A stretch of 55,763 nt of DNA from Streptomyces mexicanus (GCF_902506575.1 NZ_LR732544.1:6358454-6414216); one strand, 5' to 3'. Counted from the stretch's first letter, positions 27,041 to 35,640 are shown. The notes: generated by a model from the sequence alone, not told the origin. Translations and numbers: made by a program.

Positions 27041-27640
27041 TCAGGCCAGGTTGACCAGTCTTATGTAGCGGACCCAGTCCCAGTTCGGCCCCGGGTCGGT
27101 GTGGTCCGTGCCGGGCACTTCGTAGTGCCCGAGGATGTGCGCCCGGTCCTTGGGGATCCCGTAGCGGTCGCAGATCGCCGCGGTGAGCCGGGCGGACTCC
27201 TGGTACAGCGCGTCGGTGAAGTAGGCCGGCTTGTCCACCCATCCTTCGTGCTCGATGCCGACGCTGTGCGTGTTGTAGTCCCAGTTCCCCGCGTGCCAGG
27301 CGACGTCCGCCTCGCGCACGCACTGCGCGATGTGCCCGTCGGCGGACCGGACGACGTAGTGCGCGGACACCTTCTTCTGCGGATTCTGGAAGATGGCCAG
27401 CGTGCTCGCGTACGTCTCCTGGGTGACGTGGATGATCACCCGGTCGACGGAGTAGGTGGAGGGACGGTTGGCGGCCGTGTAGTTGGACGTGCTGGCCGGC
27501 TGCCACTCCGCCGACGGGAAGTCGACGGCCTGGGGCCGGCCCACCGCTCGGGCGGTGGGAAGCAGGGCGTAGGGGACGGCGGCGAGGACGGCGCCCTTCA
27601 GAAGCCGCCGTCGGCTGGGCTGAGGTCCGGCCCGGTCCAT
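27041..27640 (-). CDS. Tat-exported N-acetylmuramoyl-L-alanine amidase
   Basis: A 199-residue amidase_2-family enzyme that cleaves the bond between MurNAc and L-Ala of peptidoglycan. The N-terminus SRRRLLKGAVLAAVPYALL is a twin-arginine signal ending near TARA. Zinc and catalytic residues are visible in VIIHVTQ, HYVVRSADG, SVGIEHEGW and GHYEVPGTDHTDPGP. The ATG at 27640 is preferred to in-frame upstream starts because the Tat motif follows directly and AAAGGG precedes it. It is a single-gene unit, probably involved in wall turnover. Confidence 0.88.
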   Translation of the reverse strand: MDRAGPQPSRRRLLKGAVLAAVPYALLPTARAVGRPQAVDFPSAEWQPASTSNYTAANRPSTYSVDRVIIHVTQETYASTLAIFQNPQKKVSAHYVVRSADGHIAQCVREADVAWHAGNWDYNTHSVGIEHEGWVDKPAYFTDALYQESARLTAAICDRYGIPKDRAHILGHYEVPGTDHTDPGPNWDWVRYIRLVNLA

Positions 27641-28168
27641 GGGCGATGGCCCTTTCTCGTGAGGGTTGCTCGGCTGGCATGGCGAGGCCTCGGCGGAGGC
27701 CGGCAGGCGCACGGTGCGGGCGCGCGCCGTCGCCGTCGCGCGCGACCGTGCGGACGCCGCGCGGTGAGTCTCGCGCACGACCGGCCGTGGTGGGCGGAGC
27801 CTGGCCGGGTGCGTACGGTTGATGTCGCGGGAGCCGGTCACGGTGATGCCGCCAGGCGGCCCTGGTGTGCCGCCGGGGCCGCGGCAGTGCGCGCTCGGCC
27901 CTGTCCCGTGCGTCCGGGCCCGCGTCCGCTGCCCCTGCCCGGTGCGCGTCTTCCCCCGTCATCTGTCCCCCCGTTGGTCCCGTGCGACGGCGACGGCGAC
28001 TGCCGCCGGCCCGTGTCCGGCGGCAGCGCCTCGCGTGAATCACGGTACGGCTGACGGCGGTTGGGCAGAAGAGCGCGGCGCTCGGTGGTGGACGGGCAGA
28101 GAGTTGTGGACAACTCGGCCACTCGGACGAGTGAATCCGGTGGGAAACCGGCAGTAACTGAGGGAGTG
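27641..28168. other. Gene-free region containing a DnaA-box sequence
   Basis: About 530 bases between the amidase and the ROK regulator show no supportable gene; the open frames are Pro/Arg/Ala shadows. At 28105-28113 the minus strand reads TTGTCCACA, the preferred Streptomyces DnaA box, within GTTGTGGACAAC on the plus strand. The rest presumably holds the amidase promoter. Confidence 0.5.
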
Positions 28169-29377
28169 TCAGCTTTGTCCGGCCGCTGCCGCCGGGTCGT
28201 CCAGGACCGCTCGCACCACCGCGTGCGCGGCGCCCAGCAGCGGCCCCTCGGGACCCAGCCGGGAGACGGACACCGGACAGGCCGGGCCGGCGGTGCGCCG
28301 GGCCAGTTCCGCCTCCAGCGACGGCAGCAGCCAGGGCGCGAGCGCGGCCAGCGCGCCGCCCAGCACGACGGCCTCGGGATCGAGCAGGTTCACCGCCCCC
28401 GTCAGTGCCACGCCCAGCGCCGTACCCGCCTGGCGCAGGGCCCGCCGTACGTTCTCGTCGCCCTCGGCGGCGCGGGTGGCGAGCAGGCCGCCGCGGCCCT
28501 CGCCCGCCTCCAGACCGGCCGCCCGCAGCACGGCCTCCTCGCCCGCGTACTGCTCCAGGCAGCCCCGTCCGCCGCACGGGCACGCGGGCCCCTCCGGCTC
28601 GACCGGCACATGCCCCAGCTCTCCGGCGAAGCCGCGCGTGCCGCGCAGCAGCCGTCCGTCGACGACCACCGCGGCACCGATGCCGATCTCCGCCGACACG
28701 TGCAGGAAGTCCGGGGGAGTGCCCTCGCCGAGCCAGAGTTCCGCCAGCGCACCGAGATTGGCCTCGTTGTCCACGGTCAGCGGCAGGCCGCCCGGCAGCA
28801 GGGCGCCGAGGTCGGTGTCGTGCCAGTCGAGGTTGGGCGCCCGCACGACCGTACGGCCGTCCCGCGCGATCAGGCCGGGCACGGCGACCGCGGGCCCGGC
28901 GGGGCGCAGCCCCTGCCTCTCGGCCTCGGCGACGACCTGGGATATGAGCGCGGTCAGGTCCCGCGCCCCCGGCTCGGGCGCGCGGCCCCGGTTCGTGCCG
29001 TGCCGCACCGCCCGGGCCCGCCCCTCGCCGCGCAGGTCGACCACGCAGGCCGCGAGGTGGTCGACGCCGACCTCGGCGCCCACGCCCGCCGGGCCGCGCC
29101 CGCTGACGGCGAGCGCCGAGCCGGGACGGCCGACCCGGCCGGGCCGCTCGGGGCCGAGTTCCTGCAGCAGGCCGGACCGGATCAGCTCGTCGACCAGCGT
29201 CGACACCGCCGCACGTGTCAGCCCGATGCGCGAGGCGACCGCCGCCCGCGACAGCGGGCCCTCGGAGCTGACGGCATGCATGACCCGCGCCAGGTTGCGG
29301 CGGCGCATGCCCTGCTGGGTGTCGGGCAGTGCCCGGCCGGGACCGGCGGGGGGGGGGGCGTGCAGCGGTGCGGTCAT
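28169..29377 (-). CDS. ROK-family repressor, XylR-like
   Basis: A 402-residue ROK regulator. A winged helix-turn-helix (about residues 25-85; LSRAAVASRIGLTRAAVSTL) is joined to a sugar-kinase-like domain with the ROK signature (AEIGIGAAVVVDGRL...GFAGELGH) and the zinc motif CPCGGRGCLEQY. It lies downstream of and co-directional with xylB, 107 nt away, and near divergent xylA, so it very likely represses the xylose genes with xylose as inducer. The coding start is followed by an 11-base G/C run (29348-29358). The ATG at 29377 is chosen, with GGAGG nearby. Confidence 0.88.
   Translation of the reverse strand: MTAPLHAPPPAGPGRALPDTQQGMRRRNLARVMHAVSSEGPLSRAAVASRIGLTRAAVSTLVDELIRSGLLQELGPERPGRVGRPGSALAVSGRGPAGVGAEVGVDHLAACVVDLRGEGRARAVRHGTNRGRAPEPGARDLTALISQVVAEAERQGLRPAGPAVAVPGLIARDGRTVVRAPNLDWHDTDLGALLPGGLPLTVDNEANLGALAELWLGEGTPPDFLHVSAEIGIGAAVVVDGRLLRGTRGFAGELGHVPVEPEGPACPCGGRGCLEQYAGEEAVLRAAGLEAGEGRGGLLATRAAEGDENVRRALRQAGTALGVALTGAVNLLDPEAVVLGGALAALAPWLLPSLEAELARRTAGPACPVSVSRLGPEGPLLGAAHAVVRAVLDDPAAAAGQS
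29348..29358. repeat. Eleven-base homopolymer inside the ROK regulator gene
   Basis: Eleven consecutive G on the plus strand (C on the coding strand) encode part of the Pro-rich N-terminus, 20 bases into the gene. Runs of this length are prone to slippage and to sequencing error. Confidence 0.8.
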
Positions 29378-29484
29378 GCCTCCGTCGTCCTCGGTCGTGT
29401 CCGGCGGCACGGGTTTGCCGGCCGGTGTCCGGCCACGGCGGTCCGTGGGCCGGGGCCGCCGGCGGGGCCCGGCGGCCGGGATCG

Positions 29485-30933
29485 TCAGCGGTTCTGCGGT
29501 CCTCGCTCCAGCAGCGGGGCCGCGTCGGGGAGTACCCCGGAGATCCTTTCCAGTGTCGCCTCGTCCCGCTCCACGGCCTCCAGCACCGGCCCGTCGGCGG
29601 TCTTCCACCGGCGGGCCACCGCGGCCGGGTCCTCGCCGGTCAGCAGCCCCGCGGCCTGCGCGGCGGCGCCCAGCGCGACCAGTTCCCGGGCCTGCGGGAC
29701 CTGCACCGGACGCCCCGACAGACGGCGCACCGTCTGCTGCCATGCCGTGCCGCGGGCGCCGCCGCCGATCAGCAGCAGCGCGGTGGTGCGGTCCGCGTCC
29801 TGGTCGAGGACCAGGTCCAGCGCGCCGAGCAGGGCGTGGACGGCGCCGTCGTAGGCGGCCTGCAGCAGCTGTCCGGGCGTGGTGTCGTGCCGCAGCCCGT
29901 GCAGCAGCCCCGAGGCGCCGGGCAGGTTCGGGGTGCGCTCCCCGTCCAGGTAGGGGAGCAGAGTGACCGAGGTGCCCGGCTCCACCGCCTCCCGGTCCAG
30001 GCCGAGCAGGGCGGCGACGCGGTCGACGGCGAGCGTGCAGTTCAGGGTGCAGGCCAGCGGCAGCCAGCCGCCGCGCGCGTCGGCGAAGCCGGCCACCGTG
30101 CCGGTGGGGTCCGCGGGCCGGTGCTCGGACACCGCGTAGACGGTGCCCGAGGTGCCCAGGCTGAGCACCGGGGTGCCCGGGCGCAGTCCGAGGCCGAGCG
30201 CCGCGGCGGCGTTGTCCCCGGTGCCGGCCGCGACCAGGGTGCCCCGGGAGAACGGCAGGTCGTGGTGGCCGTCGCGCACCGTGCCGGCGACCTCCCCGGG
30301 CCGCACCACCCGGGGCAGCAGCGCCGGGTCGAGGCCGACCCGGGCGAGGATCTCCTCGTCGTACGCCTCCGTCGCCGACGCCCACCAGCCGGTGCCCGAG
30401 GCATCGCCCCGGTCGGTGGTGCCCTGACCGGTCAGGCGCTCGGTGAGGTAGTCGTGCGGCAGCCGCACCGCCGCGACCGACCGGGCCGCCTCGGGCTCGT
30501 GCTCGGCGAGCCAGGCCCACTTCGTCACCGTGAAGGAGGCGCCCGGCACACTGCCCGTGCGCTCCGCCCAGAACTTCGGACCGCCCAGCTCCTCCACCAG
30601 CCGACGGGCCTGGGGCGCCGAGCGCACGTCGTTCCACAGCAGAGCCGGCCGCACCGGTTCCCCCTGGGCGTCCAGGGTGACCAGGCCGTGCTGCTGGCCC
30701 GCGATCGACACGGCCGCGGCCTCGTGTGCCGCCTCGCCGCACTGGTGCAGCGCCGCGCACAGGGCGTCCCACCACTGGCGCGGGTCGCTCTCCCGGCCGT
30801 CCCCGCTGGAGACGGTGTGCGGTGCCTGCCCGCTCGCCACGACCCGACCGGTGGCCGCGTCGACGACGAGCGCCTTGGTGGACTGGGTGGACGAGTCCAC
30901 ACCGACGACGAGCGGACCCTCGGCTGCTGACAT
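29485..30933 (-). CDS. xylB: Xylulokinase
   Basis: A 482-residue FGGY-family kinase that phosphorylates D-xylulose to xylulose 5-phosphate for the pentose phosphate pathway. GVDSSTQSTKALVVD is the N-terminal phosphate-binding motif. AGQQHGLV and WNDVRS are substrate-contact motifs. GTGDNAAAALGLG includes the catalytic Asp, and LLIGGGARGTAWQQ is the C-terminal ATP motif. The ATG at 30933 has AGAGGGAGAG upstream. It is divergent from xylA and followed by the ROK repressor gene. Confidence 0.94.
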   Translation of the reverse strand: MSAAEGPLVVGVDSSTQSTKALVVDAATGRVVASGQAPHTVSSGDGRESDPRQWWDALCAALHQCGEAAHEAAAVSIAGQQHGLVTLDAQGEPVRPALLWNDVRSAPQARRLVEELGGPKFWAERTGSVPGASFTVTKWAWLAEHEPEAARSVAAVRLPHDYLTERLTGQGTTDRGDASGTGWWASATEAYDEEILARVGLDPALLPRVVRPGEVAGTVRDGHHDLPFSRGTLVAAGTGDNAAAALGLGLRPGTPVLSLGTSGTVYAVSEHRPADPTGTVAGFADARGGWLPLACTLNCTLAVDRVAALLGLDREAVEPGTSVTLLPYLDGERTPNLPGASGLLHGLRHDTTPGQLLQAAYDGAVHALLGALDLVLDQDADRTTALLLIGGGARGTAWQQTVRRLSGRPVQVPQARELVALGAAAQAAGLLTGEDPAAVARRWKTADGPVLEAVERDEATLERISGVLPDAAPLLERGPQNR

Positions 30934-31058
30934 CGGCTCTCCCTCTTTTTTGCGGCTCACGGGCTGTGACCTGCGGTTTTCACGATACTTCGGGGGTCGG
31001 TGCCCGGGCTCGGCCCGGCTTCGCCCCCGCTGGTCCCTTCCCAGGGACGCGTCGGCAT

Positions 31059-31089
31059 ACTAATTTGTAAATCGCCATGACGAAATAGT
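31059..31089. promoter_or_regulatory. Inverted repeat between xylB and xylA (ROK operator candidate)
   Basis: An AT-rich island contains ACTAATTTGTAAAT (31059-31072) facing ATGACGAAATAGT (31077-31089). The arms pair as ACTA-TTT-GT-AT with small gaps. It lies 24 nt upstream of the xylA ATG in the divergent promoter region. AT-rich inverted repeats with flanking C/G are typical ROK-repressor sites. Confidence 0.6.
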
Positions 31090-31113
31090 CGCAAGCGAGC
31101 AAGGAGCCGCGGC

Positions 31114-32280
31114 ATGAACTACCAGCCCACCCCCGAGGACAGGTTCACCTTCGGCCTGTGGACCGTCGGCTGGCAGGGGCGGGACCCCTTCGGTGACGCC
31201 ACGCGCCCCGCCCTCGACCCGGTCGAGACGGTGCAGCGCCTGGCCGAACTGGGCGCCTACGGCGTGACCTTCCACGACGACGACCTGATCCCCTTCGGGT
31301 CCTCCGACACCGAGCGCGAGTCGCACGTCAAGCGGTTCCGCCAGGCCCTCGACGCGACCGGCATGACCGTCCCGATGGCCACCACCAACCTCTTCACCCA
31401 CCCCGTCTTCAAGGACGGCGGGTTCACGGCCAACGACCGGGACGTGCGCCGCTACGCGCTGCGCAAGACCATCCGCAACATCGACCTGGCCGTCGAACTG
31501 GGCGCCAAGGTCTACGTCGCCTGGGGCGGCCGGGAGGGCGCGGAGTCCGGCGCCGCCAAGGACGTGCGCGCGGCCCTGGACCGCATGAAGGAGGCCTTCG
31601 ACCTGCTCGGCGAGTACGTCACCTCCCAGGGCTACGACATCCGCTTCGCCATCGAGCCCAAGCCGAACGAGCCGCGCGGCGACATCCTGCTACCCACCAT
31701 CGGTCACGCGCTGGCCTTCATCGAGCGCCTGGAGCGCCCCGAGCTGTACGGCGTCAACCCCGAGGTGGGCCACGAGCAGATGGCCGGCCTGAACTTCCCG
31801 CACGGCATCGCCCAGGCCCTGTGGGCGGGCAAGCTCTTCCACATCGACCTCAACGGCCAGTCCGGCATCAAGTACGACCAGGACCTGCGCTTCGGCGCCG
31901 GTGACCTGCGTGCCGCCTTCTGGCTGGTCGACCTGCTGGAGAGCGCCGGCTGGGAGGGCCCGCGCCACTTCGACTTCAAGCCGCCGCGGACGGAGGACAT
32001 CGACGGTGTGTGGGCCTCCGCCGCGGGCTGCATGCGCAACTACCTCATCCTGAAGGAGCGCGCCGCCGCCTTCCGCGCCGACCCGGAGGTCCAGGAGGCC
32101 CTGCGCGCCGCCCGGCTCGACCAGCTCGCGCAGCCCACCGCGGCCGACGGCCTGCAGGCCCTGCTGGCCGACCGCACCGCCTACGAGGACTTCGACGTGG
32201 ACGCCGCCGCCGCGCGCGGCATGGCCTTCGAACGACTCGACCAGCTCGCCATGGACCACCTGCTGGGTGCCCGGGGCTGA
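31114..32280 (+). CDS. xylA: Xylose isomerase
   Basis: A 388-residue enzyme, the standard length for Streptomyces xylose (glucose) isomerase, converting D-xylose to D-xylulose. The catalytic base His is in GVTFHDDDLIPFG. Metal ligands appear in IEPKPNEPRGD, NPEVGHEQMAG and LFHIDLNGQ, and the FDFKPPRTED segment supplies the last Asp. AAGGAG precedes the ATG at 31114. It is divergent from xylB and regulated with it. A perfect palindromic terminator follows. Confidence 0.96.
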   Translation: MNYQPTPEDRFTFGLWTVGWQGRDPFGDATRPALDPVETVQRLAELGAYGVTFHDDDLIPFGSSDTERESHVKRFRQALDATGMTVPMATTNLFTHPVFKDGGFTANDRDVRRYALRKTIRNIDLAVELGAKVYVAWGGREGAESGAAKDVRAALDRMKEAFDLLGEYVTSQGYDIRFAIEPKPNEPRGDILLPTIGHALAFIERLERPELYGVNPEVGHEQMAGLNFPHGIAQALWAGKLFHIDLNGQSGIKYDQDLRFGAGDLRAAFWLVDLLESAGWEGPRHFDFKPPRTEDIDGVWASAAGCMRNYLILKERAAAFRADPEVQEALRAARLDQLAQPTAADGLQALLADRTAYEDFDVDAAAARGMAFERLDQLAMDHLLGARG

Positions 32281-32288
32281 CCCACGCG

Positions 32289-32320
32289 ACGAGGGGGCAC
32301 GCGCGCGCGTGCCCCCTCGT
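32289..32320. terminator. Perfect 32-nt palindromic terminator
   Basis: The whole 32 nt (ACGAGGGGGCACGCGC and its exact complement) forms a 16-bp palindrome between the convergent xylA and esterase-fragment genes. It can act in both directions. Confidence 0.85.
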
Positions 32321-32333
32321 TCATGAGCGGCCG

Positions 32334-33101
32334 TCAGATGGCGTGCGGCAGACGCACGTACGTCACGGTCGTCTCCACGCCGCTGTCCACCAGCCGTCCC
32401 TGGGCGTCGAACGCGTCGGCGCCGTCCGTCATCCCGAAGTCGTTGTCGTTGACCAGCGCCAGCGTGCGCGCGTCCACGCGCGCCACGCCCTCGATCTTCC
32501 CGGGCACACCGTCGACCGTGCCCAGATCGATCACCAGGTGCTTGGCGAGCACCGGCACTCCCTGGGCGGCCGGGTCGTCCAGCTGCTCCAGGGACGGCGA
32601 GGCCGTCGCGTCGTCCCAGCGGCCTCCCAGGATGTTCGCGCCCCGTCCCAGCCGCACCAGCTGCAGACGGGCCGCCTTGTCGGTGCGCTCCTCCACCAGC
32701 AGCCGGTCACCGCCCACGGCGACCACCGAGGAGATCTTCAGCTCGGAGGTGTCGTCCTCGCTCGGATCGACCACGTCCACCGGGTCGAAGCGGTAGGCGT
32801 ACTCCGCGGTGACCGCCCGCTCGCGCGGCGAGAAGCGCAGCAGGCGGGTGGTGCGCGAGGCATCTCCCGCGTCCTCGTCCGGCAGGGACAACGGGCTCTG
32901 CAGCGCCATCACGAGGTCGCCCCCCGGCAGTTGGGCCAGCCCCTCGAAACCGCGGTTGATCTTCCGGTGCAGCAGCACCGAGGGCAGCGCCTCGACCACC
33001 GGATAGTCGGTGCCGGTCAGACCGAGCCCTTGGGGCACGTACCGCGCGAGCACCTTCCCGCGCGCGGAGACGTGCACCAGGGAGGGACCGTACTCGTCGA
33101 C
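32334..33101 (-). pseudogene. Phytase-like secreted esterase, C-terminal part, cut off by the integrated element
   Basis: Codes for 255 residues of the C-terminal portion of an esterase-like/phytase-like beta-propeller protein (VDEYGPSLVHVSARGKVLA ... VARVDARTLALVNDNDFG). It lacks a start and signal peptide. Its first codons, GTC GAC GAG TAC, join exactly to the N-terminal fragment at 41,256-41,873 across the element: ...SFWL + VDEYGPS. Joined, the protein is about 456 residues. An in-frame GTG at 33,224 inside the element could give a hybrid product, but no ribosome site or signal peptide supports it. Confidence 0.88.
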
Positions 33102-33123
33102 TGACCACCACTCAATAACACAC
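33096..33123. other. attL of the integrated element
   Basis: Host sequence (...CCGTACTC) meets the core GTCGAC (33096-33101), then T, then an attP arm at 33103-33123 (begins GACCACCACTC, ends AATAACACAC). This arm is the inverted partner of 41247-41267 in attR, matching at 18 of 21 positions. Confidence 0.8.
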
Positions 33124-33152
33124 TGTGGGCGACCTGCAGAAACGCAGACAAG

Positions 33153-33197
33153 GACGCCCCGACCCGGTCTTTGCGGAGACGAGAGGGTCGGGGCGTC
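33153..33197. terminator. Hairpin at the left edge of the element
   Basis: A perfect 13-bp stem (GACGCCCCGACCC 33153-33165; GGGTCGGGGCGTC 33185-33197) with a 19-nt loop lies between attL and the ASCH gene. It would end the leftward cargo transcript before host sequence. The remaining 170 bases to the ASCH stop hold only a short inverted repeat (CGCTAC-N5-GTAGCG, 33275-33291) and an AT-richer stretch. Confidence 0.65.
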
Positions 33198-33369
33198 AGC
33201 TGCCACCTGTCCAGTGTGGGGCACGGACAGGGGCGTCGAGGGCTCGCCAGAGTCAGGGCCGAGCGGCGCGGATGCGCTACATGACGTAGCGAATCACGTG
33301 TACATCGCAAGTATCAACGGCATATGCTTGGAGTCACCCGAACGTGTGAACGAATACGGCGGGGCAGGG

Positions 33370-33729
33370 CTAGGAACCGAGCAGCTCGATCTCGATGGCC
33401 AGAGCGCCGAGCGCTTCCTTCTCGGGTGGGTAGATCGAGCGAATGTTCGCGAGCTGCTGCTCGCGGCTCACGGTCGGGTTGACGTTCGCCGGCCCCTCGC
33501 CGTCGAGCAGCGCCTCGAAGTCGTCGTACGCAGTGACCCGCTTCACGAGCACGTCGCACGTCTCGTCGGTGCCCTTGATCCGGAAGCGGATCGTGTCGCC
33601 CGCGGCCATATCGGCGAGGTGCGGGTACCGCACCCGGACCTCGATCGTCTTGCGGCCGGCGGCGACGAGATCGAAGTACCGGCGGTACAGGTTCAGCTCG
33701 TGCCTGCGGGCGGTGGTGCTGTCGCTCAT
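33370..33729 (-). CDS. ASCH-domain protein
   Basis: A 119-residue single-domain protein with the ASCH (PUA-like) fold, a predicted RNA-binding module related to ASC-1 and to YqfB-type enzymes. Visible family features are ELNLYRRYFDLVAAGRKTIE with VRV following, AAGDTIRFRIK, and the C-terminal beta-strands ALGALAIEIELLG. The start codon overlaps the stop of the synthetase-like gene (ATGA), so the two are translated together and are likely to work together. It is the last gene of the leftward cargo run, before the left-edge terminator. Whether it binds, senses or modifies RNA or a nucleotide is not known. Confidence 0.8.
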   Translation of the reverse strand: MSDSTTARRHELNLYRRYFDLVAAGRKTIEVRVRYPHLADMAAGDTIRFRIKGTDETCDVLVKRVTAYDDFEALLDGEGPANVNPTVSREQQLANIRSIYPPEKEALGALAIEIELLGS

Positions 33730-34835
33730 GTGGTGGTGACGCTCCTCGTCGGTTGGGACATCAGGCGGCCGAGTTCGCCGGCCGAGTACGCGCGGAAGAA
33801 GTGCCGCGGATCGGCGAGCAGCACGTCGGCCATGTCGAGCAGCCGCTCGGCGTACTCGGACAACGAGCCGGGCCACATCCGCGTGTCGAGCATCCAGGGT
33901 GCGGACCCCTCGGGCAACGACGCCCGCCCCTCCCGGATGAGACTCTTCGACAGCTTCGCCCCGGTGTCGGTGACGACCTGCGGGCAGAACAGCCGGGTCG
34001 GCAGCTGCGCCCCGACGAGCCCGATCGCGGTCAGCGCGTTGTCGACGAGCGTCGAACCGAACACCCAGTCGCCGCCCTTGACCATGACGCTCAGGCGGTC
34101 CCGGTCGGCGGCGGCCGCGGTCTCCTTGACGAGGTTCCGGTACAGCGTGGCGAGGTCGAGGTACCCGCCGCCGTCGGCAGCGATAACGGCCTCGTACGGC
34201 CCGTGGTGCAGGCACACGGCGTGCACCTCGGCATGCTCGGCGTCGAGCAGGATGCGGGTGCGCTCGGCGTACTTCTCGGCCCATCCGCAGCCGGGGACCG
34301 AGCAGGGCACACGGACGTGCGGCACACCGTGGGCCGGGTCGAGCCACCAGCGGGCGGCGTCGATGCGGCGCTGCGCGCGCAGCCAGGTGAGCCGGAACTG
34401 CTCGCCAGCCTGCTGCCGCGAGTACATCTCGATCGAGTACGGGATCGACAGTCGCTCGGACAGCGCGTCGAACAGTGGCCGGTACAGCTCGTCGACCTGC
34501 TTGGCGAGCGCGGCCTCGCCGAGGGCGTGCGCGTAGGCGCGCTGGTACCGGTGCCCCGTCGCGGGGTCGTCGACGACGTCGTGCGGGGCGTTGTCGAGGG
34601 CGCCGAACAGCACGTCGACGGGGATGCCGAAGCGCGCCCGTACCCGAGCCGCAGCGGCGAACGTCAAGGACTGCACCAGGGAGGTGCCGAGGTGCGGCAC
34701 GCCGTTGATCTGCGTACCGACCACGAACGTCACCCGCGCTGGCTGCATGGTCCGGATGCGGGGCGCGAGGACGTCCTCGGCGCTGCCGAGCGCGTTCGCG
34801 AGGACGGTGTTCGGTGAGACAGGTTGAGCGGTCAC
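33726..34835 (-). CDS. Class I aminoacyl-tRNA-synthetase-like catalytic core, no anticodon domain
   Basis: A 369-residue protein with a class I synthetase Rossmann core, closest in my reading to class I LysRS. The HIGH-type motif is GVPHLGT (HLG at 48-50), and the KMSKS-type motif is KLSKS (294-298). Between them lie a metal-binding insert (Cys178, Cys183, Cys208, with adjacent His210/His211) and KGGDWVFGSTLVDNAL. Only about 70 residues follow KLSKS, so the anticodon-binding domain of full-length synthetases (over 500 residues) is missing. The GTG at 34835 has GAGGGGG upstream. Coupled to the ASCH gene. It may activate an amino acid or other acid for a non-standard acceptor; this is inference. 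Confidence 0.72.
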   Translation of the reverse strand: MTAQPVSPNTVLANALGSAEDVLAPRIRTMQPARVTFVVGTQINGVPHLGTSLVQSLTFAAAARVRARFGIPVDVLFGALDNAPHDVVDDPATGHRYQRAYAHALGEAALAKQVDELYRPLFDALSERLSIPYSIEMYSRQQAGEQFRLTWLRAQRRIDAARWWLDPAHGVPHVRVPCSVPGCGWAEKYAERTRILLDAEHAEVHAVCLHHGPYEAVIAADGGGYLDLATLYRNLVKETAAAADRDRLSVMVKGGDWVFGSTLVDNALTAIGLVGAQLPTRLFCPQVVTDTGAKLSKSLIREGRASLPEGSAPWMLDTRMWPGSLSEYAERLLDMADVLLADPRHFFRAYSAGELGRLMSQPTRSVTTT

Positions 34836-34856
34836 AGTTCCCCCTCGGTTGGGTGC

Positions 34857-34905
34857 GGGGTGCACGGCGGGACGCCCGGGGGAAGCGTCGACCGCCGTGC
34901 ACCCC
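34857..34905 (-). terminator. Strong hairpin between zinc-knuckle and synthetase-like genes
   Basis: A perfect 14-bp stem (GGGGTGCACGGCGG 34857-34870; CCGCCGTGCACCCC 34892-34905) with a 21-nt loop begins 3 nt after the zinc-knuckle gene stop and ends 21 nt before the synthetase-like start. It may terminate, attenuate or process the operon mRNA. Confidence 0.6.
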
Positions 34906-34908
34906 TGC

Positions 34909-35640
34909 CTATGCGTGAGCCGCGATCTCCTCGTCGAGGCTCACGATCGTGCAGTCGTACAGCGCCCGCACGAGCTGAGAGGCGATCGTCCAGCCCAGCA
35001 GCGGCGACTCGAACGGCGTCACCTCGGACACGGCCGGGATCGGCCCGCCCCGGCTCGCGGTGTACCGGCGCCCCCACACGCCGCACGCCACCGACGTGCC
35101 GACCCGCACGGCCACCGAACCGGCCCACAGGTGCGGGCACTCCTCGCGCGCCGTCCGTAGACACGAGCGGCAGATCGGTGGGTGCGTGGTGACCAGATCG
35201 TTCGGCCACCCGTCCCAGTCCGCGCGCTCGTCCTCCAGCAGCCACAGCACGCCACGGTCGTCGCGGTCGGCGGGCTCGCCGCACACCTGGCACAGCAGCC
35301 GCGCCATGGCGAGCCGCTGCCTTCCGGGGTGGACGACGCCGTACAGCGGCCGCCCGGTACCGGGCCGGCTCGGGCGGCGCAGCCACAGCACGCCGCGGTC
35401 GTCCCGGTCGGATGCGACCTCGCCGGCGTAGCCGATGCCGCCGAGCAGCCGGTACACGACCGGCGCGTCGGCCACCGACTCGCCCGACCACGAGGCGATA
35501 AACGGCACGGTCGACGGGCGGCGCCGACACTGCTTGTGCGTGTACGCCGGCGGCAGCAGCACCCCGAACCGATCGCGGCGCTGCACGCGCTTGCGCGGCT
35601 CGTCGTCCTCGATTGGCTGGTCGCAGATCGTGCAGATCAC
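34909..35640 (-). CDS. Zinc-knuckle protein of unknown function
   Basis: A 243-residue protein with three CxxC pairs: CTIC at residues 3-6, CQVC near the middle and CRSC about 40 residues later, with further Cys/His (EECPHLW), suggesting two treble-clef or zinc-ribbon units. The sequence DRDDRGVLWL occurs twice, about 50 residues apart, showing an internal duplication. The GTG at 35640 overlaps the stop of the upstream gene (GTGA) and has GGGGAGGA. Restricted to the element's cargo operon. Nucleic-acid binding or adaptor roles are plausible, but no family is recognised. Confidence 0.65.
   Translation of the reverse strand: MICTICDQPIEDDEPRKRVQRRDRFGVLLPPAYTHKQCRRRPSTVPFIASWSGESVADAPVVYRLLGGIGYAGEVASDRDDRGVLWLRRPSRPGTGRPLYGVVHPGRQRLAMARLLCQVCGEPADRDDRGVLWLLEDERADWDGWPNDLVTTHPPICRSCLRTAREECPHLWAGSVAVRVGTSVACGVWGRRYTASRGGPIPAVSEVTPFESPLLGWTIASQLVRALYDCTIVSLDEEIAAHA

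Noticed and set aside
26814..28583. Long upstream extension of the PP2C regulator frame
   Set aside because: It runs antisense or out of frame through the amidase and ROK genes. A GTG with a good ribosome site at 26,813 gives the natural start.
33102..33224. A hybrid gene starting inside the element and reading into the esterase C-terminus
   Set aside because: The frame is open from a GTG at 33,224, but there is no ribosome site or signal peptide, and a terminator hairpin lies within it.
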